Shown piece by piece: positions 31,453-40,145 of a DNA stretch of 41,662 bases. Under the pieces are notes generated by a model. It worked only from the letters and a program-made list of their open reading frames with translations, ran no database searches and was not told the origin of the DNA. Position 1 is the first letter of the stretch, and each line of letters begins with the position of its first letter. The DNA is from Cytophagaceae bacterium UBA7467 (GTDB lineage: Bacteria; Bacteroidota; Bacteroidia; Cytophagales; Spirosomataceae), in NCBI GenBank assembly GCA_002479785.1, contig DLPD01000019.1, positions 1-41,662 of the forward strand, in the 5' to 3' direction. The position numbers and the translations under genes were made by a program.

Positions 31453-32718
31453 ATGTTAGATCGCAGCGTAGCACCAGCCGCCTTTCCGGTGGAGAAAGTT
31501 TTATTTCCTAAACCACTACAATATACCTTAGCCAATGGTATGGAGGTGTGGGTGATTTCTGCAGGAGAGCAAGAAGTGTTTAAATTTGAATTAAGCACAA
31601 AAGCGGGGGCGATTCATAGTTCTTTGGCGGGATTAGCTGGCATGACCGCGTCTTTAATGAAACGTGGAACTTCGTCTCGCACAGCACAGCAAATTCACCA
31701 GGATTTTGATTTTTTTGGAGCCTTCTGGGACATACAAGCGAGCCTTGATCACGGTACGTTTACGGTATATGGCTTATCGAAGCATTTTAATTCCCTTATT
31801 CCGATCGTTTCGGAAATCCTACAGGAAGCCAGTTTCCCGGCTGAAGAAGTAGAAAAAGAGATCGAAATTGAGCGCCAAAAAACGAAACTGAATTGGGAAA
31901 AAACCTCCTATTCCGCAAGTCAAAAATTCCGCGCTCAAGTATTCCCGAATGACCCCTACGGCCGCTTTACGGTTGCAGAGGATTTTGACAAATTAGATCG
32001 TCAAGTGTTGATTAACCAATACAAGCTGACTTGGGCTTCCCAAAAACCAGTGATTTTCCTTTCTGGGAAAATCTCGGAAGCGCAAATTGCTTATTTAGAT
32101 CAGACCCTCGGAAAAATCAATTACTCTAGCTCAGAACTACCGATTCCAGCCCTTTCTACCGCTTCCAATCCCATCAAACTTAGGGAAGAAAAAGAGGGCT
32201 CTGTACAAAGCTCCATTCGATATGGATTGCCTGCGATCTCGAGAAAAGACCCCGATTATTTTCACTTTAGTGTAATGAATACGGTTTTAGGCGGGTATTT
32301 CGGTTCTAGATTGCAGAAAAATATTCGAGAAGATAAAGGCTTCACTTATGGCATTTCGTCAAGCCTTGCCCCTTATCCACGAGGTGGGTATTGGGTGGTG
32401 GGTACAGATGTGAATGGGGAGAATGTGGATGCGACTTTGACAGAAATAAAAAAGGAAATTACCTGGCTACAACATGAGCTGATTCCACAGGATGAACTCG
32501 AAATCGTCCAAAATTACCTAATGGGCAGCTTCACAGGTGAACTTACCCAGGCTTTTGATATTGCGGAAAAAGTGCGTGTGATCCAACTAGATGGATTAAG
32601 TCCAGATTTCTACGATCAATTTCAAGACAGTATACAAAATATCCAGGCCCAGGATATTAGAGACATGGCTGCTAAATACCTGAACCTGGATTTAATGCAC
32701 GAGGTAATCGTGGGTTAA
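31453..32718 (+). CDS. M16-family peptidase-like protein, catalytically inactive
   Basis: A 421-residue protein with the two M16 domains (insulinase/pitrilysin type). The active-site H-x-x-E-H is missing: where active members have GLAHFLEHMLFKGT, this one reads G-L-A-G-M-T-A-S-L-M-K-R-G-T, so it cannot bind the zinc. It keeps the M16 C-terminal half, with R-E-D-K-G-F-T-Y-G-I-S-S (the conserved R and Y that hold the substrate) and G-S-F-T-G-E-L. Such chains normally work with a neighbouring active M16 subunit, but none is present in this window. It may instead be an envelope protein involved with the PorU/V system. There is no signal peptide, which points to a cytoplasmic or periplasm-excluded site. 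It ends 3 nt before the convergent PfkB gene. Confidence 0.85.
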   Translation: MLDRSVAPAAFPVEKVLFPKPLQYTLANGMEVWVISAGEQEVFKFELSTKAGAIHSSLAGLAGMTASLMKRGTSSRTAQQIHQDFDFFGAFWDIQASLDHGTFTVYGLSKHFNSLIPIVSEILQEASFPAEEVEKEIEIERQKTKLNWEKTSYSASQKFRAQVFPNDPYGRFTVAEDFDKLDRQVLINQYKLTWASQKPVIFLSGKISEAQIAYLDQTLGKINYSSSELPIPALSTASNPIKLREEKEGSVQSSIRYGLPAISRKDPDYFHFSVMNTVLGGYFGSRLQKNIREDKGFTYGISSSLAPYPRGGYWVVGTDVNGENVDATLTEIKKEITWLQHELIPQDELEIVQNYLMGSFTGELTQAFDIAEKVRVIQLDGLSPDFYDQFQDSIQNIQAQDIRDMAAKYLNLDLMHEVIVG

Positions 32719-32740
32719 GAATTAGAACGAAGCTAATTCT
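32718..32740. terminator. Hairpin at the convergent M16-like / PfkB stop codons
   Basis: A perfect 8-bp stem (AGAATTAG with CTAATTCT) and 7-nt loop covers both stop codons. There is no T-run, so termination efficiency is uncertain, but the location suggests a shared 3' end. Confidence 0.4.
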
Positions 32741-33630
32741 CTGAATTCATTCACACGGCTGGCTAAATCAGCTTCCGTAATTTCAAACAAACGTTCTGTA
32801 CCAAATTTCTCTACACAGAAAGAAGCCATTGCGGATCCATGAACGATGGCACGGCGCATATTTTCAAACGAAATATCATCCGTCTTCGCAAGGTATCCGA
32901 TAAATCCTCCTACAAACGTATCTCCCGCACCAGTCGGATCAAAAACGTCCTCTAAAGGAAGTGCTGGGCAATAGAACATGCGATCTCCTTGGAACAATAA
33001 CGCACCATGCTCCCCTTTCTTAATAATCAAGGTCTTAGGTCCCATCGCCATAATCATTTTAGCCGCTGTGCGAAGAGAGTATTGCTCCGATAATTGACGC
33101 GCCTCTTCATCGTTAATGCAAAGCACATCCACCATTTTCAATACGCGTTTCAAATCATCCATCGCCACATCCATCCAGAAGTTCATCGTGTCCATTACGA
33201 CTAATTTAGGACGCTTGTTTAAACCTTGAATCGCTTCGATCTGCACTTGAGGCGTCAAATTTCCTAGCATTAAATACTCGCAATCTTGATAAGACGCAGG
33301 TATTACGGGTTTAAAATCAGCTAACACATTCAATTCCGTCACCAAGGTGTCACGTGAATTCATGTTATTGTGGTATTTACCTGCCCAGAAGAACGATTTT
33401 TCTCCTTTCTTGATTTGTAAACCGTCTAAATTGATACCACGAGACGTCAATGTGTCCATGTATTCTTGTGGGAAATCATCTCCCACTACGGCAACTACGT
33501 TAACTTTTGGCAAAAAGAAAGCCGCGGATAATGCAATGTACGTACAAGATCCACCGATAATTTTATCGGTCTTTCCGTACGGAGTTTCTAAGGCGTCGAA
33601 CGCAACGGTTCCAATGGATAATAAGCTCAT
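32722..33630 (-). CDS. PfkB-family sugar/nucleoside kinase
   Basis: A ribokinase-like kinase of 302 residues. It has the first PfkB signature region G-G-S-C-T-Y-I-A-L-S-A-A-F-F (with the N-terminal beta strand MSLLSIGTVAFDALETPYGKTDKIIGGS) and the second signature D-P-T-G-A-G-D-T-F-V-G-G-F (anion hole and catalytic Asp). The middle contains LVVMDTMNFWMD and CINDEEARQL, typical of PfkB members that act on sugars or nucleosides. The substrate cannot be told. It follows the GNAT gene on the minus strand with 10 nt between, so they are probably one transcript. Confidence 0.85.
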   Translation of the reverse strand: MSLLSIGTVAFDALETPYGKTDKIIGGSCTYIALSAAFFLPKVNVVAVVGDDFPQEYMDTLTSRGINLDGLQIKKGEKSFFWAGKYHNNMNSRDTLVTELNVLADFKPVIPASYQDCEYLMLGNLTPQVQIEAIQGLNKRPKLVVMDTMNFWMDVAMDDLKRVLKMVDVLCINDEEARQLSEQYSLRTAAKMIMAMGPKTLIIKKGEHGALLFQGDRMFYCPALPLEDVFDPTGAGDTFVGGFIGYLAKTDDISFENMRRAIVHGSAMASFCVEKFGTERLFEITEADLASRVNEFRELASF

Positions 33631-33640
33631 AATAAATGTA

Positions 33641-34816
33641 TTAACCTACTTTAGGACAACGACTAAAGGGTTGATTTGGATTGAAAAATTTACGGTATGT
33701 AATAAAAGTTTTATCATTAGTGGCTCCTAATTGGGAGACAAAGCGAAGCATTTTAGGGTTAAAATCACCCACCCAGTTCATATCCATGGTTGTATAAGGA
33801 TAGAAAGGGTTCGTACGAGCGACCTCGCGGAATCGAAGGGCAATGGCTGATTCTACCCCCTTGCCTTGGTGATCCGGAGTTACCCCAAAAATCACGCCGC
33901 AAGTGCGCGTCATGGTACCTTTTAATTTCAATAACAGGAATTTTATCATGCCCCACCAGTTCAATTTACCATTTAGGTGTTTCACGATTTGGTTTAAATC
34001 AGGAATCACTATAAAGAAAGCAACCGGCGTACCATCCGTCGTATAGGCAAACCACAATAATTGCTCATCGATGATGGGCTTCATGGTTTTTACGAGTTTT
34101 TGGGCCGATTCCGAACTCATTTCCTTGACACCTGGGAATTTCGCCCAAGCTGCATTGAAAATGAATCGAAAGTCTTCCGCATATTTAGGTAGATTACTCT
34201 TTTCAATGTGCCGAAAAACGTAGTCCGGATTATCAAAAATACGCTGCGCCTTTTCCTCTATTCCTTGTGTAACCTTAGCCCCTGCGATGGGCGAAACAAA
34301 CACATATTGCTGGAAATAGTCTTGGAAACCATAGTTTTCGAAAAATGAAATATAGTATGGCTTGGTCCATGGCATTTTATAAGTAGGCTCAAACTCCCAG
34401 CCTTTGACCATCAAACCCCAGAAACTATCGCGCTCCCCAAAATTAATCGGCCCATCCATTCCCTCCATTCCACGTTCTGAAAGCCATGTTTTACAGGCAT
34501 CAAACAACATAAAAGCGGCTTTCTCCTCTTCGATACACTCAAAGAACCCCATTCCACCCACAGGAACTTCTCCTTCTTTCGTGTTCCGCTCATAAAAAGC
34601 TGCCACACGTCCAATAGGCTGATCCGATTCATCGAAAAGAATCCAGCGAATCGCCTCCCCTTGTTTAAAATGGGGATTCTTACGCGGATCGAAGATGGAC
34701 GAAATATCATTATCTAAGGGACGGATCCAGTTAGGGTCGCTTGCATAAAGCTGAACCGGAAAGCTTAGAAAAATCTTCTTTAAGCGAGTGTCGTCTCCTA
34801 CTTCTCGTAAAAACAT
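33641..34816 (-). CDS. GNAT-superfamily protein, function unknown
   Basis: A 391-residue protein, longer than typical acetyltransferases. The N-terminal half contains the FPVQLYASDPNWIRPLDNDI stretch with PRKNPHFKQGEAIRWILFDESDQPIGRVAAFYE, followed by an F-G-E-R-D-S-F-W-G-L-M-V-K-G-W segment. In the C-terminal half G-V-T-P-D-H-Q-G-K-G-V-E-S-A-I-A resembles the acyl-CoA-binding Q/RxxGxG/A motif of GNATs, with strands before it. I recognise this as a conserved Bacteroidota group (often labelled GNAT or hypothetical), but no substrate is known. It is divergent from cysS and is driven by a -7 element TACCTTTG (minus strand 34848-34855) which overlaps an 8-bp dyad (34827-34851). Confidence 0.78.
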   Translation of the reverse strand: MFLREVGDDTRLKKIFLSFPVQLYASDPNWIRPLDNDISSIFDPRKNPHFKQGEAIRWILFDESDQPIGRVAAFYERNTKEGEVPVGGMGFFECIEEEKAAFMLFDACKTWLSERGMEGMDGPINFGERDSFWGLMVKGWEFEPTYKMPWTKPYYISFFENYGFQDYFQQYVFVSPIAGAKVTQGIEEKAQRIFDNPDYVFRHIEKSNLPKYAEDFRFIFNAAWAKFPGVKEMSSESAQKLVKTMKPIIDEQLLWFAYTTDGTPVAFFIVIPDLNQIVKHLNGKLNWWGMIKFLLLKLKGTMTRTCGVIFGVTPDHQGKGVESAIALRFREVARTNPFYPYTTMDMNWVGDFNPKMLRFVSQLGATNDKTFITYRKFFNPNQPFSRCPKVG

Positions 34817-34826
34817 GCGAAAAACG

Positions 34827-34851
34827 TTTGTATGCTAAAAAAACATACAAA
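34827..34851. promoter_or_regulatory. 8-bp inverted repeat overlapping the GNAT-gene -7 box
   Basis: TTTGTATG (34827-34834) and CATACAAA (34844-34851) form a perfect dyad with a 9-bp A-rich centre. The right arm overlaps the -7 element TACCTTTG (minus strand 34848-34855), so a protein bound here could block RNA polymerase. Confidence 0.45.
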
Positions 34852-34871
34852 GGTAATGAATTGCGTTTGGG

Positions 34872-34907
34872 TTTGGTGAATTAAAAGAATCCAATTAATT
34901 TTAATTC
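34872..34907 (+). promoter_or_regulatory. Candidate cysS promoter with overlapping inverted repeat
   Basis: -33 TTTG (34872-34875), 20 bp, -7 TAATTTTA (34896-34903; one mismatch). A perfect 9-bp inverted repeat GAATTAAAA/TTTTAATTC (34878-34886, 34899-34907) covers the spacer and the -7 region. Confidence 0.5.
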
Positions 34908-34945
34908 CTTATTATTCCCTTTCGATCAGAAACGATCCGCTTACC

Positions 34946-36436
34946 ATGCAGCCCTTAAAGATATACAATACCCTAAGTCGTGAAAAAGAACTTTTCACTC
35001 CGATACATGAAAATCACGTCGGACTTTATGTCTGTGGACCCACGGTATACAATTATGTTCATCTAGGGAATCTGCGCACTTTTACGTCTTTTGACATCCT
35101 AAACCGCTATTTATTGCACATTGGCTACAAGGTTCGTTACGTGCGAAATATAACGGATGTGGGGCACTTAGTAGGAGATGGGGATGAAGGGGAAGATAAG
35201 ATTGGGAAGATGGCGAAATTGGAAAAGTTAGAGCCGATGGAAATCGTACATCGCTTTACCCAAGATTTCCACCAAGTATTGGAAAAATTCAATGTTTTGC
35301 CTCCAAGTATCGAGCCTACGGCAACCGGACATATTGTGGAACAAATAGAGACCACAAAAGCCCTTATTGAAAAAGGATTAGCCTACGAATCTAATGGTTC
35401 GGTGTATTTTGACATAGAGACCTACAATAAGAATGGTGGTAATTATGGACATTTGTCCGGCCGCGTAATTGAAGATTTGCTAACGGAAACAAGGGATTTA
35501 GATGGCGTGGGAGAGAAGCGAAATCCATTGGATTTTGCGCTATGGAAAAAAGCCGCTCCAGAACACATCATGCGTTGGCCATCTCCTTGGGGAGAGGGTT
35601 TCCCTGGTTGGCATTTAGAGTGTACCTGCATGAGTCATAAATACTTAGGCGACACTTTTGATATTCACGGCGGTGGAATGGACTTGAAATTCCCCCACCA
35701 TGAATGTGAAATCGCGCAGGCGAAAGCAGCCTATGACCGCGCTCCAGTACGTTACTGGATGCACACCAATATGCTCACGGTAAACGGTCAAAAGATGAGT
35801 AAATCCCTCGGAAACTCCTTTTTACCTGCTGAGTTGTTTGCCGGGAATCACCCATTGCTGGATCAGGCTTATAGCCCCATGACGGTGCGCTTCTTTATGT
35901 TGCAGTCACAATACCGCAGCACCCTGGATTTTTCGAATGATGCCTTGAAGGCAGCCCAAAAAGGCTACAAGAAAATCGCTAATGGCTTGCGGATTATAAA
36001 AAAGTTAGCCTATCCTTCTAATATATCAGCGAACCCGGACGCCGCTCAAGAAAAAGAGATTAACGATGCGATCCAAGGTTGCTACGATGGAATGAACGAC
36101 GATTTGAACACAGCAGTGGCGATTGCACACTTGTTCACTTTACTTAAGAAAATCAATTCGATTTATACGGGAAATTTAGCATTCGAATCCATTTCTGCTG
36201 AAACATTTTCAAATTTAAAACGTTCTTATGTCAGCATTTTAGAGGATGTTTTAGGCATCAAAGAAGAGATCCCAGCCGAAATGAATGGTCTAACGGAGGA
36301 ACTTTTGCAGCTTTACAAAGGTTTCAAGGAAAGTAGACAATACGATAAGGTAGACGAAATCCGTGGCGCCTTTAAATCCGCTGGATTATTGATCAAAGAC
36401 ATGAAAAACTCCATAGACTGGGGTTACGAAGAATAA
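34946..36436 (+). CDS. cysS: Cysteinyl-tRNA synthetase
   Basis: A class I synthetase that charges tRNA-Cys, 496 residues. It has the zinc- and substrate-binding Y-V-C-G-P-T-V-Y-N-Y near 28-37 (Cys ligand), the HIGH variant V-H-L-G-N near 38-42, W-H-L-E-C (second Cys ligand), DIHGGGMDLKFPHHECEIAQ, and the signature K-M-S-K-S-L-G-N. The C-terminal helical anticodon domain follows. It begins the cysS-rhomboid-rhomboid operon; the first rhomboid gene follows 4 nt later. Confidence 0.97.
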   Translation: MQPLKIYNTLSREKELFTPIHENHVGLYVCGPTVYNYVHLGNLRTFTSFDILNRYLLHIGYKVRYVRNITDVGHLVGDGDEGEDKIGKMAKLEKLEPMEIVHRFTQDFHQVLEKFNVLPPSIEPTATGHIVEQIETTKALIEKGLAYESNGSVYFDIETYNKNGGNYGHLSGRVIEDLLTETRDLDGVGEKRNPLDFALWKKAAPEHIMRWPSPWGEGFPGWHLECTCMSHKYLGDTFDIHGGGMDLKFPHHECEIAQAKAAYDRAPVRYWMHTNMLTVNGQKMSKSLGNSFLPAELFAGNHPLLDQAYSPMTVRFFMLQSQYRSTLDFSNDALKAAQKGYKKIANGLRIIKKLAYPSNISANPDAAQEKEINDAIQGCYDGMNDDLNTAVAIAHLFTLLKKINSIYTGNLAFESISAETFSNLKRSYVSILEDVLGIKEEIPAEMNGLTEELLQLYKGFKESRQYDKVDEIRGAFKSAGLLIKDMKNSIDWGYEE

Positions 36437-36440
36437 GATT

Positions 36441-37181
36441 ATGCTAAGAAATTTAACACCAACCGTACGAAATCTAATTTTCGCGAATGTCGCTATCTTC
36501 TTAGGATCAGCCTTCATTCCGGATGATTTATTCGCATTGTATTTTTTCCAATCAAGCAAGTTCCATTATTTCCAAATCATCAGCTACATGTTCGTTCACG
36601 CGAATTTCATGCACTTGTTGATGAATATGTTTGGGCTTTACATGTTTGGATCGATTTTAGAGCGAATCTGGGGAGGACCGCGCTTCTTGTTCTTCTTTTT
36701 ATTCTGTGGAGTGGGAGCCGGCTTATTGCATGAAGCGATCCAATATTTCCACGATTATGCGAGTATTAGAAAGGCATTAGAATTAGCTCTTTCTAATCCA
36801 AATTCGGATTTTTTAATGGACTATTTTAACCGCTTCGACGGAAGTACTTCCATTAATGAGGGTCGTTTAAATGCCTTAGGTGCAATCGACCATTACAAAG
36901 AATACACGACCCAAAACCCAGTAGTGGGTGCTTCTGGTGGGGTTTTCGGAATCTTGATGGCCTACGGTTATTTATTCCCTAACTCAGAAATGTTCGTCTT
37001 CCCTATTCCGATTCCGGTGAAAGCAAAATACCTCGTAATGGGTTTTGCCTTTTATGAATTATGGGCTGGAAAAGCGGCGGCTGAAGGAGATAATGTGGCC
37101 CATTTCGCTCATTTGGGAGGAATGCTTTTTGCGGTGATTTTATTGTTGATTTGGAGACAAAAACGCGATAGCTTCTATTAA
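36441..37181 (+). CDS. Rhomboid family intramembrane serine protease, first copy
   Basis: A 246-residue rhomboid, with six predicted membrane helices. It has the H-A-N-F-M-H-L-L-M-N-M-F-G-L segment (oxyanion His/Asn, His58/Asn62), the G-A-S-G-G motif with Ser165 as nucleophile, and a late His224 in A-H-F-A-H-L-G-G as the general base. Between the second and fourth helices it carries an extra hydrophilic stretch of about 60 residues (QYFHDYASIRKALELALSNP and on) that is longer than in E. coli GlpG. It lies 4 nt after cysS and 1 nt before a second rhomboid. Confidence 0.9.
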   Translation: MLRNLTPTVRNLIFANVAIFLGSAFIPDDLFALYFFQSSKFHYFQIISYMFVHANFMHLLMNMFGLYMFGSILERIWGGPRFLFFFLFCGVGAGLLHEAIQYFHDYASIRKALELALSNPNSDFLMDYFNRFDGSTSINEGRLNALGAIDHYKEYTTQNPVVGASGGVFGILMAYGYLFPNSEMFVFPIPIPVKAKYLVMGFAFYELWAGKAAAEGDNVAHFAHLGGMLFAVILLLIWRQKRDSFY

Positions 37182-37182
37182 G

Positions 37183-38037
37183 ATGCGTAGCATTCTCACG
37201 GATATTAAAAACATTATTCAACAGCCTGGACAGGGCTTGCTAAAAATTATTATAGCCAACGGAGCCATTTTTGTGGCTCTGATGATTGCGCGAGTCGGTC
37301 TTTTGATTGCCGGCAAATCGGCATTATTTGATGCCTTTTTTACGCAGGTTTCACTTCCCTCTTCACTCGATTTATTGATTCAGAGACCCTGGAGCCTGAT
37401 TAGCTATTTTTTCTTGCACATCGAGGTATTCCATCTCATCTTCAATATGATGTTCCTGTATTGGTTTGGCACCATTATTCAGGATTTTATCGGAAATAGA
37501 CGTCTCGTTCAACTCTACTTCTATGGAGGTTTAGCAGGTGCTGCGGCTTTTCTTTTAGCCATGAATACCGTTAGCTTCTTCATTGCTAAAGGCCCTACAT
37601 TCCTCAATGGAGCATCTGCTGGTGTCTTTGCAGTGGTAGTGGCTGCTGCAACGGTTCGGCCTAATTACGAAGTTCATGTTTTATTGTTAGGTCCAATTCG
37701 CATCAAATACATTTCGGCTTTTTACATTCTTTGGTCTTTCATAGAAACGACTGGAGCAAATGCGGGGGGAAATATTGCCCACCTAGGCGGAGCTATTTTA
37801 GGATTTATTTTTGCCAAAAACTTCTTAGCCGCCTCTCGTCCCCAGGCCATTTTTGAAATAAAAATGAAAGAATTTGCACAGGTCGTACATCAAAAAGTAC
37901 AGCCTCGAAAAGAGTTAGAAACCGTACCTGAGGAGGAGTTAAATGCCATTTTGGACAAAATATCACAGTCTGGATATGATAGTCTAACGGACTATGAACA
38001 AAAAAGATTATTCAAAGCGAGTCAAAAAAATGACTAA
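37183..38037 (+). CDS. Rhomboid family intramembrane serine protease, second copy
   Basis: A 284-residue rhomboid with the same core: H-L-I-F-N (His84/Asn88), N-G-A-S-A-G with Ser145 as nucleophile, and His200 in N-I-A-H-L-G-G. After the last membrane helix a soluble C-terminal tail of about 70 residues follows; its end (EELNAILDKISQSGYDSLTDYEQKRLFKAS) looks like the small helical domain found at the C terminus of many Bacteroidota rhomboids. It is not a close copy of the first, so the pair probably have different substrates. It is the last gene before dxs. Confidence 0.9.
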   Translation: MRSILTDIKNIIQQPGQGLLKIIIANGAIFVALMIARVGLLIAGKSALFDAFFTQVSLPSSLDLLIQRPWSLISYFFLHIEVFHLIFNMMFLYWFGTIIQDFIGNRRLVQLYFYGGLAGAAAFLLAMNTVSFFIAKGPTFLNGASAGVFAVVVAAATVRPNYEVHVLLLGPIRIKYISAFYILWSFIETTGANAGGNIAHLGGAILGFIFAKNFLAASRPQAIFEIKMKEFAQVVHQKVQPRKELETVPEEELNAILDKISQSGYDSLTDYEQKRLFKASQKND

Positions 38038-38053
38038 GGCTTAAAAACATTTT

Positions 38054-38061
38054 TACCTTTG
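38054..38061 (+). promoter_or_regulatory. Candidate -7 element for dxs
   Basis: TACCTTTG, a full match, 37 bp upstream of the dxs ATG. No TTTG or TTG lies in the -33 region. Confidence 0.45.
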
Positions 38062-38097
38062 TAAGGTTAATCTCACTATCAATCATCAAACGCGTCT

Positions 38098-40050
38098 ATG
38101 CAATTTGAAGCCGGTCCTTTACTTAGCCAAATCACCACTCCGGAGGATTTGCGCAAGTTGCCGAAAGCAGACTTACCTCAAGTTTGTGCTGAATTGCGTC
38201 AATTTATCATCGACAACGTGTCAGTGAATGGAGGCCACTTTGGAGCTTCTTTAGGCGTAACGGAACTCACAGTAGCACTGCACTACGTGTTTAATACCCC
38301 GGATGACCAACTGGTTTGGGACGTAGGACACCAGGCATATGGGCACAAGATTTTAACAGGGCGGCGTGAAGTTTTTCACACGAATCGTTTAATGGGTGGC
38401 ATTTCGGGGTTCCCTAAACGCTCAGAAAGCACATTTGACACCTTCGGTGTAGGACACTCCTCTACTTCCATCTCAGCGGCGCTAGGAATGGCCGTTGCTT
38501 CCGCTTACAAAAAAGAAACACACAGACAACACATCGCGGTAATCGGTGATGGATCAATGACGGCAGGAATGGCTTTCGAAGCCATGAATCACGCTGGCGA
38601 CATCCCGAATAACATGTTAATTATCTTGAACGATAATTGCATGGCGATCGACCCAAATGTGGGTGCATTGAAAGAATATTTAACAGACATCACCACTTCG
38701 CACACCTACAACAAGGTGAAAGACGATGTGTGGAATCTGTTAGGCAAAATGTCCAAGTTTGGTAAAACGGCTCAAGAGATCGTTTCGAAAATCGAGAATG
38801 GACTGAAAGCAACCTTATTAAAGCAAAGCAACCTGTTTGAATCCTTGAATTTGCGCTATTTTGGCCCTATAGACGGTCACGATATCGACAATTTAACGAC
38901 GGTTCTAAACGACCTAAAAGATATTCCCGGCCCTAAAATCTTGCATTGCATTACCACGAAAGGCAAAGGATATTCACTAGCAGAAAAAGATCAAACCCTG
39001 TGGCATGCTCCCGGCAAATTCGACAAGACGACCGGAGAGATACACAAAAAGACCTATGATGACCCTCAGCCCCCTAAATACCAGGAAGTTTTTGGCCATA
39101 CCCTACTAGAATTAGCAGAAAAGAACCCGAAAATCATGGGTATTACCCCAGCGATGCCTTCTGGATCTTCCTTGAATATTATGATGCGTGCGATGCCTGA
39201 TCGTGCATTTGACGTGGGAATCGCGGAACAACACGCGGTCACCTTCTCCGCGGGATTAGCGACGCAAGGCTTAACCGTTTTTTGCAACATCTACAGTTCG
39301 TTCATGCAACGAGGTTACGACCAAGTCGTTCACGACGTCTGCCTTCAAAAATTACCTGTTATTTTCTGCCTAGACCGCGCTGGTTTAGCGGGAGCGGATG
39401 GGCCTACCCACCACGGATTATTGGATTTAGCCTTCATGCGCTGTGTTCCTAACATGATTGTAGCAGCCCCTCGCAATGAGCAAGAGCTACGCAATATCAT
39501 GTACACGGCATCCTTAGACTCCTTTAAAAACCACGAAAAGGCGATGACGATTCGCTATCCACGAGGTGAAGGCGTTATGCCGGCATGGAGAACTAACTTC
39601 GAAGAAATCGAAATCGGGAAAGGTGTTCAATTGCTAGAAGGCGAGGAAATTGCCATTTTGTCCATTGGTCACATTGGAAACGAGGCGATAGCAGCATGCG
39701 AAATGGCTCGAGCAAATGGATTAAAACCGGCTTTATTCGATTTGCGTTTTGTAAAACCCTTGGATGAGGAGTTATTGCACCGCGTATTTACCCAATTCAA
39801 GAAGGTGATCACGGTAGAAGACGCTGCGATTCAGGGCGGTTTTGGATCAGCGATTGCGGAATTTATGGTGGATAATCACTACAGCTCACAACTTATTCGC
39901 CTCGGAATAGCAGACGAAATCATCGAACATGGTGAGCAAAAAGAATTGTATGCCCTATGCGGAATCGACGCAAAAGGCATTTTAGCAAAAATCCAAGCGA
40001 ACATCCCTGTTCAATCTGCGAAAAATAATCCGAAAGCGCTTGTTTCTTAA
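38098..40050 (+). CDS. dxs: 1-deoxy-D-xylulose-5-phosphate synthase
   Basis: DXS condenses pyruvate and glyceraldehyde-3-phosphate, the first step of the MEP route to isoprenoids, using thiamine diphosphate. The 650-residue protein has VWDVGHQAYGHKILTGR, the GDG...N cofactor motif G-D-G-S-M-T-A-G-M-A-F-E-A-M-N, the D-V-G-I-A-E-Q-H-A-V-T-F-S-A-G motif with catalytic Glu, and the DRAGLAGADGPTHHGLLDLAF segment. IspH of the same pathway is encoded in this window, about 22 kb away. The gene appears to have its own promoter and to be transcribed apart from the rhomboids. Confidence 0.97.
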   Translation: MQFEAGPLLSQITTPEDLRKLPKADLPQVCAELRQFIIDNVSVNGGHFGASLGVTELTVALHYVFNTPDDQLVWDVGHQAYGHKILTGRREVFHTNRLMGGISGFPKRSESTFDTFGVGHSSTSISAALGMAVASAYKKETHRQHIAVIGDGSMTAGMAFEAMNHAGDIPNNMLIILNDNCMAIDPNVGALKEYLTDITTSHTYNKVKDDVWNLLGKMSKFGKTAQEIVSKIENGLKATLLKQSNLFESLNLRYFGPIDGHDIDNLTTVLNDLKDIPGPKILHCITTKGKGYSLAEKDQTLWHAPGKFDKTTGEIHKKTYDDPQPPKYQEVFGHTLLELAEKNPKIMGITPAMPSGSSLNIMMRAMPDRAFDVGIAEQHAVTFSAGLATQGLTVFCNIYSSFMQRGYDQVVHDVCLQKLPVIFCLDRAGLAGADGPTHHGLLDLAFMRCVPNMIVAAPRNEQELRNIMYTASLDSFKNHEKAMTIRYPRGEGVMPAWRTNFEEIEIGKGVQLLEGEEIAILSIGHIGNEAIAACEMARANGLKPALFDLRFVKPLDEELLHRVFTQFKKVITVEDAAIQGGFGSAIAEFMVDNHYSSQLIRLGIADEIIEHGEQKELYALCGIDAKGILAKIQANIPVQSAKNNPKALVS

Positions 40051-40083
40051 AGTGTTAATAGTACTTTTCAAAGAAATTATCCC

Positions 40084-40091
40084 TACCTTTG
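40084..40091 (+). promoter_or_regulatory. Candidate -7 element for typA
   Basis: TACCTTTG, full match, 54 bp before the typA ATG. A hairpin (TTCGTT 40119-40124 with AACGAA 40131-40136) sits in the leader just before the start codon. No clear -33 box. Confidence 0.45.
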
Positions 40092-40145
40092 CACCTTGAA
40101 TTTCCCAATTAAAGGAATTTCGTTTCATTCAACGAATACATTTTT

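Noticed and set aside
34816..34945. T-box or other tRNA-sensing leader in front of cysS
   Set aside because: No T-box sequence, specifier loop or antiterminator is visible, and such leaders are not expected in Bacteroidota. The inverted repeats lie in the promoter region instead.
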